A stretch of DNA of 64,000 nt from positions 7,011,001 to 7,075,000 of the forward strand of contig NC_084480.1 of NCBI RefSeq assembly GCF_030035675.1. The letters run 5' to 3'. A program made the position numbers and the translations under genes. This document shows, one piece after another, positions 9,419 to 18,393 of the stretch (its first letter is position 1; the number at the start of each line of letters is the position of its first letter). The notes beneath the pieces were generated by a model. It worked only from the letters and a program-made list of their open reading frames with translations. It was not told where the DNA came from and ran no database searches. The stretch is from Rhineura floridana (lineage: Eukaryota > Chordata > Lepidosauria > Squamata > Rhineuridae).

Positions 9419-9758
9419 TAGGGTTGCGAGGCTCAGGACCTGAGAATGATTCTGTATCTTTAAGAGAAGAGAAAATTCAGCCAAGTGCAGGTGTTCTTGC
9501 AACACTGTAATGGGAAAAACGACAAGGTGAAATCCTCCCTTCCCCCTGCACAACTTGTAAAGATACAGAAGACCTTTTGGAGGCTGGGCCTGGCAACCAA
9601 GAGGTCTTCTGTATCTTTAAAAGTTGTGCAGGGAGAAGGGAGGATTTCACCTTGTGGCTTTTCCTATTATAGTGTTGCAAGAAAACCTGCACTTGGCTGA
9701 ATTGTCTCTTCTCTTAAAGATACAGAATCATTCCCAGGCCCTGAGCCTGGCAACCCTA
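9419..9758. mobile_element. Long palindromic MITE (family M3), full copy
   Basis: A 340-base imperfect palindrome runs from TAGGGTTGCGAGGCTCAGG to CCTGAGCCTGGCAACCCTA, flanked by TATGTG at 9413-9418 and 9759-9764. Because the arms are complementary, nearly the same ~71-residue open frame (MQVFLQH...ARTPALG / ARKPALG) reads on both strands. This is a by-product of symmetry, not evidence of a protein. Other copies lie at 12.66, 15.23 and 53.26 kb; the last has 8 bp flanking repeats matching at 7 of 8 bases, suggesting hAT-type mobilisation. Confidence 0.85.
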
Positions 9759-9777
9759 TATGTGAGATATATAGCAT

Positions 9778-9870
9778 AGTATTCAATGTTACTCCTACTT
9801 AGAGTAGACCCATTGAAGTTAACAGGCATGTCTCAATTTCAATGGGATTACTCTGAGACGTTGAATACAG
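9778..9870. mobile_element. Short palindromic element, family M4
   Basis: Arms of the type TATTCAATGTTACTCC and GAGACGTTGAATA enclose AGAGTAGACCCATTGAAG and its partner TTCAATGGGATTACTCTGAG. It resembles the squamate MITE with CCCATTGAACTCAATGGG at its centre. Fuller copy at 33157-33243. Confidence 0.6.
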
Positions 9871-10053
9871 CACATTGTTTCCAATTAAATTAATCTGTTG
9901 CAGCCAAAAACCCTGTAGATAGTTGTCCAGCAAAGTTTAGTGGAAGGACTTCCACATGTGCAACTAGATTTCCTCTCCTCTCCCTGCATGCCCCACACAA
10001 ATCATCTCTACAGGGTTGGGAGGAAACCCAGAACAGATTTAGGTAGTGCATGA

Positions 10054-10250
10054 GCAGTAGAGGCTTGTCCATTAGGGGAAAATGGGGCACTGCCCCACCC
10101 ATCTCAGTCTAACTTCAGTCAGCACACATCTGCCTGCCTTCTTATTTACAACCAATCTAGGGAGTGACTCTGCCTATCATTGGCTTTGATTCTACCTACT
10201 GTTGATCGCCCTGCCTTCTCCCCTATCAGATCTAATGGGCACCAGACCCC
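10054..10250 (+). repeat. Interspersed repeat family F
   Basis: Shares GTAGAGGCTTGTCCATTAGG, ACTGCCCCACCCATCTCAGT, CTGCCTGCCTTCTTATTTAC and TAATGGGCACCAG with copies at 51560, 53001 and 54497, all in the same orientation. No coding capacity; family unknown to me. Confidence 0.6.
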
Positions 10251-10344
10251 ATTGAGTTCAGGGAGAGGAGAGGGAGAAGAAATTCCATTCTGCAGGTGGA
10301 AGTCCTTCTGCTAACAGGACAACTTCATTGGATACAACCCAAAG

Positions 10345-10435
10345 TGACTTGGTGGCACCTTAAAGACTAGCACATGTATTATGACATAAGGTTTTGTGGT
10401 CTATAGTTCACTTCATCAGAGTCATGAAGTGCTAT
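10345..10435 (-). repeat. Common sauropsid interspersed repeat fragment
   Basis: GGTGGCACCTTAAAGACTAG followed by ATAAGGTTTTGTGGTCTATA and CACTTCATCAGAGTCATGAA matches a sequence I know as very frequent in lizard, turtle and crocodile genomes. I cannot give its class. Confidence 0.5.
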
Positions 10436-10489
10436 TCTGACTTAAACATTTTTGTACATTGGATGTGGGTGCTCTAGCATGTGATTAGA

Positions 10490-10650
10490 CAAAATAATGG
10501 AGGATAAAACTATCATGGCTACTAGCCATGATGACTATGTTCTACCTCCACTGTCAGAGGCAATAAGCTTCTGAATACCAGTTAGTGGAAACCACAGCAG
10601 TAGAAACTGCTGTTACACTCAAGTCCTGCTTGCAGGCTTCCCATAGGTAT
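10490..10650 (+). mobile_element. CR1-like LINE (family K) 3' end fragment
   Basis: Carries GGAGGATAAAACTATCATGG, CTACTAGCCATGATGACTAT and CAAGTCCTGCTTGCAGGCTT from the family K 3' UTR. The terminal ATGTTCTT repeats are missing. Confidence 0.7.
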
Positions 10651-10665
10651 CATCATACAGCAGGT

Positions 10666-10852
10666 ATGGAGAACCTCTGGCCCTCCAGCTGTTGCTAACT
10701 ACAATTCCCATTGGCCTCAGCAAGCATGGCCAATGACCAGGGATGATGGAAATTGTAGTTTAGCAACTACAACTGAACTACTACTCCCATCATCCCTGGG
10801 AGGTTCACAGCATCTGATGAACACAGCATCTGGTGGGCCACAGATTCCCCAC
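10666..10852. mobile_element. Palindromic hAT-type element, family M6, rearranged
   Basis: The core CAACTACAATTCCCATTGGC-type arm appears twice: AACTACAATTCCCATTGGCC, then GATGATGGAAATTGTAGTTT and ACTACTACTCCCATCATCCC. Outer ends are TGGAGAACCTCTGGCCCTCC and GGTGGGCCACAGATTCCCCA. The extra arm suggests an internal duplication or two nested copies. Confidence 0.6.
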
Positions 10853-10861
10853 ACCTGTCAC

Positions 10862-11275
10862 AGGGGATGGTGGGGGGACAAATTTGATTTGATTCACATT
10901 TAAAGCCAAATTTATCAAATTCATACTTTCCAAAACAATATGACAACTGAAACATAGCCATCCTTCAAAATTCACACATCCAGATTTTGTGATGCAATTC
11001 TCCAACCAAGCAATGTTATAAAAATGCATATATTAGGGGAAAATGTGCATAAAAAGGAGTATATTAGTGAAAATAACATACAAAAACCCATTTTACTAGG
11101 AGAAGTTGATTGCAAAATGCATGCATTAATCAAAATTGCAAAATATATAATACATGAGTTCAATTCTCAAATCCTTAATTTTGTAAAAAAAGAGAGTAAA
11201 TTTCTTATGCTTTTAAAAAAATTGCCATAACATTATAAAATCATAACATACAGAACAAATGGCTAACACTGAATC
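10862..11275 (+). repeat. AT-rich interspersed repeat, family A
   Basis: Starts GGGGATGGTGGGGGGACAAA and TTTGATTCACATTTAAAGCC. It contains consecutive blocks of about 31-33 bases of the type ATGCATATATTAGGGGAAAA / TGTGCATAAAA. Open frames here are AT-bias artefacts. Confidence 0.7.
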
Positions 11276-12130
11276 AAATCAAAGATATCATCAGAATGTG
11301 GGTAGTTAGTACTTTTACTCACTTCAGAAAAATCTCTTGTGTTTAAGGGTTAAACTGTTTCCATTTTTTAAAAGAGGTTTTTATGCTTCAATGTACTCAA
11401 AAAATAAAGGTACCAAGCAGATTTTTGTCACTTTGGCCTAACCCAATGGGATGCCATGTTGCCAGACATCTATATGGAGAGATGGGTAGCCTATGTAACA
11501 GCAGCTGCTCCGTATTTGAGAGATATTTATTGAATCTATATTTCATGTATACCCACTCACCACTTTGTTTGCCACAGTAAATTTACGAGCATGGGGTTGG
11601 TTCAGTCCTGAGGATTAAGGTTTTGGAATGGAAAATGAGTTAACAAACCTCTTCACTGTTACAGAAAACCATAAATTTAGGCTCCTTAGAGCCCCTACAG
11701 TGGCATATATTCTGCCATTGGTCTCACTTTCTCAAGTGAATTTACTGTGTCCCATTATATGACAGGCCAGCCAACTAAATTACCATAGCTCTCCATTAAA
11801 TAACAAAGATATGATTGGTCAAGTATTTTACATTCTCCAGGCAGTTTTCAAAAGCCCCAAGTGGATCATTGTCACTTAATGCTTTTAAACTGTGACCACC
11901 TTGTATGACTTTATTAAAAAGTTCAGGCTCACAATGGGTATGAAGGATGGCATTGAGGTGTAGTTCATTCTTGATGCAACTGAGGCCTGTTTCTCACTGA
12001 GGTGGTGAACGTGTGTGTCAGATAGCAATCTGTGATGGGCTCTCCTAATGTTATTTGCAATTCAAAATATACCTCAGGAAATGAAGTGTGTGAAATGACA
12101 GCCTGTGCATCACATGAAAGCATGAAAGGC
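11276..12130. other. Unassigned, probably unique sequence
   Basis: No recognised repeat or coding signal. The stretch is moderately AT-rich without low-complexity runs; its status needs comparison with other amniotes. Confidence 0.35.
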
Positions 12131-12135
12131 TCATG

Positions 12136-12521
12136 AACACATAAGAATGTAAGAAGAGCCCCGCAGGATCCGGCCAATGGCCCATCTAGTCCAACTTCCT
12201 CTTCTTACAGTGGCCAACCAGATGCCTATAGGAAGCCCCAAAAGCAGGACCTGAGTGCAACAACACTCTCCCCACTTGTGATTCCCATCAGCTGGTGTTC
12301 AGAAGCATACTGCTAGTAGCCACTGAGAGCCTTATCCTCTATTACAGCCTTTCCCAACTAGTGGACTGCCAGGTGTTGTTGGTCCACAACTCCCATCAGC
12401 CTCAGCCAGCATTGCCAATTGTCAGGAAAGATGGGAATTGTGGTGCAACAACATCTGGTGGCCCACTAGTTGGGAAAGGCTGCTCTATTACCTTGTTTAA
12501 TCCTCTTTTAAAGTGATACCT
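12136..12521 (-). mobile_element. CR1-like LINE (family K) 3' end, split by a MITE
   Basis: Complement of the family K tail (ACATAAGAATGTAAGAAGAG, GGCCAATGGCCCATCTAGTC, AGCAGGACCTGAGTGCAACA). It resumes as CTTGTTTAATCCTCTTTTAA after the element at 12345-12482. The interrupted match shows the LINE was present first. Confidence 0.85.
12345..12482. mobile_element. hAT-type MITE, family M2, with perfect 8 bp duplication
   Basis: A 138-base palindrome begins CAGCCTTTCCCAACTAGTGG and ends with the complementary CCACTAGTTGGGAAAGGCTG. CTCTATTA flanks it on both sides (12337-12344 and 12483-12490). An 8 bp duplication and CA..TG ends fit the hAT superfamily. It is non-autonomous and nested in family K LINE sequence. 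Confidence 0.9.
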
Positions 12522-12654
12522 GTTGGCACATATATGGGTATGCTCAAGAGATTATATGCATCCATTCCTCACTCAGAAATTTGACTTCTGAAGTCTCTGA
12601 AGTGCTAAATCCTAAAGAATAGCAACCCACAGTTTCTAGGCCATGATCTGATAG

Positions 12655-12899
12655 TACACTGTAATGAGAAAAACCACAAGGTGGAATTCTTCCTTCCCCC
12701 TGCACAACTTTTAAAGATACAGAAGACCTCTTGGTTGCCAGGCCCAGCCTCCAAGAGGTCTTCTGTATCTTTAACAATTGTGCAGGGGGAAGGGAGAATT
12801 CCACCTTGTGGTCATTACAGTGTTGCAAGAACACCTGCACTTGGCTGCCTTTCCCTTCTCCTAAAGATACAGGATCAGGCCATGAACCTGGCAACACTA
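12655..12899. mobile_element. Long palindromic MITE (family M3), left end lost
   Basis: From CACTGTAATGAGAAAAACCA through the centre to CATGAACCTGGCAACACTA. The outer ~80 bases of the left arm are absent or rearranged, so only the inner arms still pair. Both strands again give similar open frames. Confidence 0.8.
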
Positions 12900-12954
12900 G
12901 TATAGATGTGTAATATCTTAGATCATCTAGAGACATTCTACTTGCAGTGCTGCA

Positions 12955-13290
12955 TCCTACAGAATATCATAGGGTAGTGACTCAGAAACAACATTTTCCA
13001 TTATTGCCCCTGTATTATGAAATGCCCTTCCTTCTGCCATATACGGAACATCATCCATCAGCAGCTTCAGACGTCTTGTAAAGATATTTTTTCCCCCAGG
13101 CTTTCCCTGACCCGTATGATCAGACCCTGTTTTATATTTGTTTCCCCTGAATTCCTGTTTTTATTTTTTTTACTATTCTCTTACACTACTGTTTTACTGG
13201 TTTAATATTTTTAATGATATTGTTTATGATGTTGCAGATTGCTTAGAGGTTTTTTTTAAAGTGGTTTATACATGCTTTTAAATAAATTAA
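12955..13290 (+). mobile_element. L2-like LINE 3' end
   Basis: Parallel to 40845-41195: AGAATATCATAGGGTAGTGA, GCCATATACGGAACATCATC, GTCTTGTAAAGATATTTTTT, then a T-rich 3' UTR to GATTGCTTAGAGGTTTTTTT and AATAAATTAAA. The upstream part is decayed RT C-terminal sequence. Confidence 0.7.
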
Positions 13291-13716
13291 ACTTACCAAA
13301 CGGATACACTCTAGCAACTCACACTGTCTACATTTCATCAAGGCAGCCCTGAAAGGCCAAAAACAGGGAGAATGAGGTATGAAGCACAGACAATAGAAAA
13401 CAGTAAGTGGTTGGAACATACAGGCCAAGTGCCTGTGTCTACCTGCAAGAGATCTTGTGAGGTTGGGGAGAGGGGAGATGACCTAGGGAAGCCAGAATTG
13501 TCTTGTTACTGTTTCATGCCTCTGAAGCTTTTTTACAGAACTGCATGAATGAGAATTTCTGCTGAAGGTCTTGGAGGCTGTGGTTGCAAACAATGCGGGA
13601 AAAGTGAAGAAACATCTGCTCTCTCCCACTGATGCCATGATCTCCCCTTTCCATTGTAGGAGGACCCTGAGGCTGGTGGAAGCTTCTGTTCCAGTGTACA
13701 ATGTCTGTGGGATTGC
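13291..13716. other. Unassigned sequence
   Basis: No repeat or gene recognised. The small overlapping frames at 13483-13783 on both strands lack domain features. Confidence 0.35.
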
Positions 13717-14142
13717 AGGGATGGGGGATAAATTTGGTTTGATGCATGCTTTATTGCAAACTTACGTCATACACACTTCCTAAAACAATACACCAACCAA
13801 CACACTGCTCTCCTTGGAAAGTCCCACTTTTCTGAAGTTTACAGGGAGGTTCTCCAACCAAATAATGTGTCCAAAAGGGCACATAAGTGTGCAATAACAT
13901 TTGTGAAAATTTGTGTATTTGTGAAAATGACATGCAAGAATGTATTGCACAGGGGAAATGCTTGCAACACTGTGTATTAGCCAGGCAAAATTGCACACAA
14001 AAATGTGTGTATTTGGTGACATGTGTGTTCAGTGTGCACTTAAAAAAAATCACAAGCTGATGTGGAAATCTGTGAATAGAACCCAAGATTGGGGAAAAAA
14101 ATGAGAAACGAGAAACTGAAAGTGACAGCTGTGTCCATCCCT
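13717..14142 (+). repeat. AT-rich interspersed repeat, family A, near full length
   Basis: Bounded by AGGGATGGGGGATAAATTTG and GTGTCCATCCCT, which suggests short terminal inverted repeats AGGGATGG/CCATCCCT. Contains the ordered blocks seen in the other copies. No target duplication was found, so DNA-transposon status is tentative. Confidence 0.65.
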
Positions 14143-14625
14143 AGTAGTCAGCAGCAACAAGCGGCTTTTTAAAAATTTTTTTAGAGTTGTAACATTTCCT
14201 TTCTTTCATCCAGACCTGGTATGTAAACAGTCCTGCTGTAAACCAGAGATTGCTCAATCATCCCAGAGATCTCATTGATTGCTGGCGTATATAATGGAAG
14301 AAAATGTGCCTCTGAAGCAACTCCTTTCTAATTAATGTCACAACAGATTCTTCACCCCGCGTGACTCTGGTTTTGACTCAGCAGGGCCATATTTTTCAGG
14401 AGAGGTTAGGTTCAAAGTGAAATACCAAGTAGGCTAATCAGGAATGAATGAAACACTGTGTCACTTTAAAAGAGCATCAGTGATTTACCTTCAAAACATG
14501 ACAGAACAACCTCATTCATTACCCTTTCCAAATCTATACAGCAAAGATAATCTCTTGTAAAAGTAGCCACTGTACTGTCCAGTAAAACACAAGTGTCTTC
14601 AGGAACTAAAACACACACATTGGCC
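14143..14625. other. Unassigned sequence
   Basis: Nothing recognised. Includes AATTAATGTCACAACAGATTC-type moderately AT-rich sequence with no repeat partner in the window. Confidence 0.35.
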
Positions 14626-14629
14626 CCAT

Positions 14630-14815
14630 GTGCACGACACATTTAAAGCAGTATGACACTACTTTAACCAGTTATAGCTTTCCCCAAAGAATCCTGGGAA
14701 CTGTAGTTTATAAAGGGTGCTGAGAGGAATCCATGTTCTCTTTCACAGAGCTACAATTTCCAGAGTTCCCTGGGAAGAGGGATTTATTGTGAAACTGAAG
14801 TGGAAAATTCCACCT
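14630..14815. mobile_element. Short palindromic element, family M5
   Basis: Diagnostic CCCAAAGAATCCTGGGAACT GTAGTTTATAAAGGG and AGCTACAATTTCCAGAGTTC-type arms. Related copies: 28190-28350 and 48455-48600. A piece of the same type (ACCACTCTGGGCCATT) follows the LTR-like block at 15182, suggesting that block inserted into this element. Confidence 0.6.
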
Positions 14816-14859
14816 CTGAGGGTTGTTGATATTAGTATGTAGATAAGGTGGAAGGGGAT

Positions 14860-15175
14860 GGATGTTGCAACAGGACAGGGCAGACAAAAGATGAGTATGT
14901 GTGTTCTTACTTCCCTGTAATAGAGAATTACCTGGCGAATCACGGAGCCAGATGGAAGCGGGAAACAGGTAAAGCCCTTTATTGGGTACCTTGGGACACA
15001 TGACTGTACATTGCAAAAACCTATAAAAGACCCTTAATTTGGAGAAAGAAGGCAGTCTCCCGCCATAGCACATGCTGGTCAGGGCTCCTTGCAATTGTAA
15101 GTATAATAAACAACTGTAAGCTTCAACGTGCCTCAGTGTCATTTCCTGGAAAAGGACTCCATTAAGGAAACAATT
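14860..15175 (+). mobile_element. Possible solo LTR (retroviral or LTR-retrotransposon fossil)
   Basis: The order is LTR-like: a promoter-like region, TATAAAAG near 15022-15029, then AATAAA about 80 bases downstream followed by GT-rich sequence (GTGCCTCAGTGTC). Exact ends and a target duplication could not be set. No internal region is attached. It appears to interrupt a family M5 element, so it is younger than that element. Class could be endogenous retrovirus or another LTR element. Confidence 0.45.
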
Positions 15176-15203
15176 CCACAACAAAACCACTCTGGGCCAT
15201 TAA

Positions 15204-15240
15204 GACTGCAATCCTATACACACTTACCTGGTTGCCAGTC
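15204..15240 (+). mobile_element. Half of palindromic element M4
   Basis: GACTGCAATCCTATACACAC TTACCTGG is the left arm of M4. It stops where the M3 half-copy begins. Confidence 0.6.
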
Positions 15241-15413
15241 CCGGCCTCCAAGAGGTCTTCTGTATCTTTAAAAGTTGTGCAGGGGGAAGGGAGAATGCCA
15301 CCTTGTGGTTTTTCCCATTACAGTGTTGCAAGAACACCTGCACTTGGCTGACTTTCTCTTCTGCTAAGATACAGGATCAGTCTCAGGCCCTGAACCTGGC
15401 AACCCTATCACAC
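15228..15413. mobile_element. Right half of long palindromic MITE M3
   Basis: Runs from the palindrome centre (GGTTGCCAGTCCCGGCCTCC) through one complete arm to CTGAACCTGGCAACCCTA. The other arm is absent. The flanks ACACACTT and TCACACTT match at 7 of 8 bases, so this half may have moved or been resolved as a unit. Confidence 0.7.
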
Positions 15414-15840
15414 TTCTCCAAATTTTGCGATGGAATTCTTCAACCAAGTAATGTGTACAAATATGCATATGTTAGGGTAAGGTGTGCATAGAAATTCATA
15501 GAAAATAGTATACAAAATGCATTAAATTAGGGAAAAGTGCTTGCAAAATGTGTGTATTAAGGAAAAAAATGGACGGCCTTCAAGTCGCTTCCGACTTATG
15601 GTGACCCTATGAATAGAGTTTTCATGGTAAGCAGTATTGAGAGGGGGGTTCCCATTGTCTTCCTCTATTAGGGAAAATTGCGTATAAAAATGTGTATATC
15701 AGGAGCAATTTGTGCTAAAATGCTAATGAATTTTCATGAGGATACTTTTTTTAAAAAAAAAATCACAAACTGATGTAGAAAAGTTGAGACTGAACTAAGA
15801 CTGGAAAAATGAGAAACTGAAATGGACAGATGCACCCACC
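15408..15840 (+). repeat. AT-rich family A copy with nested SINE piece
   Basis: Family A blocks (AGTAATGTGTACAAATATGC, TTAGGGTAAGGTGTGCATAG) run to about 15565 and resume at 15665. Between them is an S2 fragment. Ends near CAAACTGATGTAGAAA and ACTGAAATGGACAGATGC. Confidence 0.7.
15566..15664 (-). repeat. CORE-SINE S2, 5'-truncated, nested
   Basis: Complement of the S2 3' part: GGCCTTCAAGTCGCTTCCGA, CTTATGGTGACCCTATGAAT, TTCATGGTAAGCAGTATTGA. Flanked by ATTAAGGAAAAA and ATTAGGGAAAAT, probable target duplications within family A. Confidence 0.75.
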
Positions 15841-15842
15841 TC

Positions 15843-15895
15843 TACCTGGGCGTAACTCCACTGAACGCAGTGAGAGTTACTTTGGAGTAGACAAA
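15843..15895. mobile_element. Partial palindromic element M4
   Basis: CCTGGGCGTAACTCCACTGA, ACGCAGTGAGAGTTACTTTG and GAGTAGAC reproduce the M4 centre and right arm. Confidence 0.55.
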
Positions 15896-15984
15896 GTAGA
15901 AAGTAGAACTTTCAAACACACATGCTCAATGGTGCAAGTGCAAAGACTGCTGTAACTTTTTTTTTTTTTTAAAGAACAGAGGTG

Positions 15985-16110
15985 GCCAATGTGATGCCCT
16001 CCAAATGTTGTTGGTCCACAACTCCCATAATTGCTGGCCACTGACCATGTTGGCTGGGGCTGATGGGAGTTGTAGCCCTAAATATCTGGAGGACACCAGA
16101 TTGGCTTCCT
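15985..16110. mobile_element. Palindromic hAT-type element, family M6
   Basis: Left arm GTGATGCCCTCCAAATGTTG TTGGTCCACAACTCCCA; right arm GATGGGAGTTGTAGCCCTAA followed by ATATCTGGAGGACACCA. Center GGCCACTGACCATGTTGGCT. Confidence 0.7.
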
Positions 16111-16194
16111 TGGCTCAAGCCTGAATTCATTGGGGTTTATCTTAAGCATACAGCTAAACAACTAGGTTAACTTGAGTGGAGGGGAGAGAGATTC

Positions 16195-16408
16195 GGTTTG
16201 CCATCAGGGGAGGCTGTCTCCACCTGCCTTGCCCCACCCTCCAGCCCTGGAGGCCTTCAAACGCAGCTTCTTTCGGAGGATTTTCTGGCCCTTTGGGTTG
16301 GGCTGTGGGGGTTTGGGGGATATTTTTGTATCAGCTTAGGGGTTAGTTTTTAAATATTTTTGCTTTGGCTTTGTTGTTGAGCTTTATGCTCATTTATATT
16401 TTGATGTA

Positions 16409-16446
<38 letters not shown>

Positions 16447-16640
16447 TCTTAATTTAGTGATTATACTCTTTATTATGTGTTGTGCTATTTCATTTGGATT
16501 ATTTGTGTGAACCACTTTGAGCACATGTATATTTGTGGAAAATGTGGTATATAAATAGACTTAATAATAATAACAATAAATAATAATAATAATTAAAATA
16601 AAATAAAATAAATAATAATAATAATAACTTATCTAAACAA
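16195..16640 (+). mobile_element. L2-like LINE 3' end with AT-rich tail
   Basis: C-terminal remnant (reading like LEAFKRSFFRR near 16245) followed by a T-rich 3' UTR, (TG)n/(TA)n at 16411-16445, the terminus CACTTTGAGCACATG...GTGGTATATAAATAGAC, and AATAAT-type runs to 16630. The EAFKR-FFRR pattern is typical of LINE ORF2 C-ends. Confidence 0.7.
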
Positions 16641-17600
16641 GTGATGAGGATAAAGAAGATATCTCCATACAAGGCACTTAGGAGTTGTGAATAGCTGAGT
16701 GGATTGCCAGGAGTAACAAGATCTAGTAAGAATTGCTTCTTGTAATACAACCTGATATTGTGATTTGTGTCGGGGCCAATGGTTTTATTTTCAACTCACT
16801 AGAGGGTGTCAGTTTCCCTTTTACAATTCAATCAACATTTATTGTGATGGATGGAAGTCAAGTGGAGATCTATATCAGTGAAAATGGAGCTTTAGCAGTA
16901 GGTAGGGAAATATCATATATACTCCAGTTTTCCTATGCACTCCAAATATAGGAATTCTTACAACAGCCCTCCAAGGTAGGATCTTATTTACGATGCCATC
17001 AATATACAGTGTCCTTTCTCCACTCTTGCTGTAGTAGGAAGCAAGTAATGGACATAATACACACTGCGAATAAAGATAGGAGAAATTATTTGAACTAAGA
17101 TTCATAGCTTTAGTAAATAACTACTAGGATCTGCATAACATATGATATGAAGGCCAAGTGTGGGCATCCTAGGACTTGAGGGAGCATTAGGGAGAGGGCC
17201 CACCATCTCCTGCTGTGCAAAAGCACCCTGACTAAAAACACCAAATTCAGAAATTTCCCAATCAGTCCTTTCCCCACCTGCCCACCACAAGGTGAACCAA
17301 AGGTTCCCTGCCTACTGCCCCCCGGTGTTTAATGGGCAAATGCGTCCAGAGGTCAAGGGCTGCCCCTCCCTTCTTCCTCTTGCACCAGCCAGTAATGTGA
17401 CACATGTTGCGTAAGCAACTCCTCACTCCACCTCTCCCAGGTACTTGAAGGTGCTCACTAGAGTATCTGGTCTCATACCCTTGGCTATCTGTGCTGCCTG
17501 CCAGTTGTGACCAAATTGTTGCATCATAAGCAAACAGGCCAAATATTGAAAAACATCATACCCCTGGGGATGGAACAGTGGGCTGAAGGTGGAAAATGCA
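16641..17600. other. Unassigned sequence
   Basis: No recognised repeat or gene. The 16733-16951 and 17102-17290 frames have no family features. Confidence 0.35.
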
Positions 17601-17611
17601 GGCCCACCTGC

Positions 17612-17728
17612 CCATCTGTTGCCAGTTGCTGGGAATCACAAGTGGGGAGCAGTTATTGCACTCAGGTCCTTCCTGTGGGGCTTCCGATTGCCATCTGATT
17701 GGTTCCTGTGAGAGCAGGATGCAGGAAT
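17612..17728 (+). mobile_element. CR1-like LINE (family K) 3' fragment
   Basis: TTGCCAGTTGCTGGGAATCA, TGCACTCAGGTCCTTCCTGT and CTGTGAGAGCAGGATGC match the family K tail. It is cut off by the BovB segment that follows. Confidence 0.7.
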
Positions 17729-17744
17729 TCACTCCCATAACAAG

Positions 17745-17935
17745 CCAATTTTGGTGGCTTAAAAAGAGGACTGGAAGCATTCCATATACATCCCAATTCC
17801 AAAGAAAGGGGATCCCAGGGAATGCAGTAATTATCAAACTATTGCCTTAATATCCCAGGCAAGTAAAGTAATGCTCAAGATTCTGCAACAAAGGCTCTTA
17901 CCATATATGGAGCGAGAAATGCCATTTCACAACAG
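17745..17935 (+). mobile_element. BovB/RTE LINE, reverse-transcriptase fragment
   Basis: The plus strand holds sequence coding for HIPIPKKGDP-like, SNYQTIALIS-like and SKVMLKILQQRLLPYMEREM-like peptides with interruptions. These correspond to the BovB RT region with IPIPKKG, CSNYRTIALISHASKVMLKI and QARLQ. Only about 190 bases remain. It interrupts family K LINE sequence. Confidence 0.75.
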
Positions 17936-17974
17936 GTCAAATCTCCCATCACCTGCCAAAGCTTCTACCATGGG

Positions 17975-18066
17975 TTAGGCATCTGGCTGGCCACTGTAAG
18001 GACAGCACGCTGGACTAGGTGGGCCACCTGCCTGTTCCAACAGGCTCTTCCTACGTTCTTATGGGT
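17975..18066 (+). mobile_element. CR1-like LINE (family K) terminal tail
   Basis: GGCATCTGGCTGGCCACTGT, GACTAGGTGGGCCACCTGCC and AACAGGCTCTTCCTACGTTC TTATG: the standard family K terminus. Confidence 0.75.
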
Positions 18067-18393
18067 TTATCAGGAGCACCTGAAAAATCCTTCCTTGTCC
18101 TCCAAAGGGCAGCTACCTAATAACTTAGGAAAGGGTGTGGGTACAATATTGGTCCAAAAGATCCTGAATATAATATGGCACCTTATGAAAATGGATATTC
18201 AAGCCACCGATTGGCCAAGCAAAGTTACACTGAAATGCCAATATATCTCCTCTCCCCACATGCACAAACGTGTACCTGTCCTCATCCCAAGTGAATGGGA
18301 GTGGGCAAAAGTGCCTCTGGAATTGCACTGAAAAAGCAGCATTTAGTAGCACGAGCTTAGTGTTCATTTCAGCTATGTTGTTATTATGTGCTT
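18067..18393. other. Unassigned sequence
   Basis: Nothing recognised; overlapping minor frames on both strands at 18095-18397. Confidence 0.35.

Noticed and set aside
9477-9700. Near-identical 71-residue open frames on both strands as a gene pair
   Set aside because: They lie in the arms of the M3 palindrome; symmetry produces the same translation on both strands.
14708-15190. 160-codon minus-strand open frame
   Set aside because: It runs antisense through an M5 element and an LTR-like block and has no protein-like features.
16499-16750. Hydrophobic membrane-like open frame (minus)
   Set aside because: Tyr/Leu-rich translation of an AAT-rich LINE tail.
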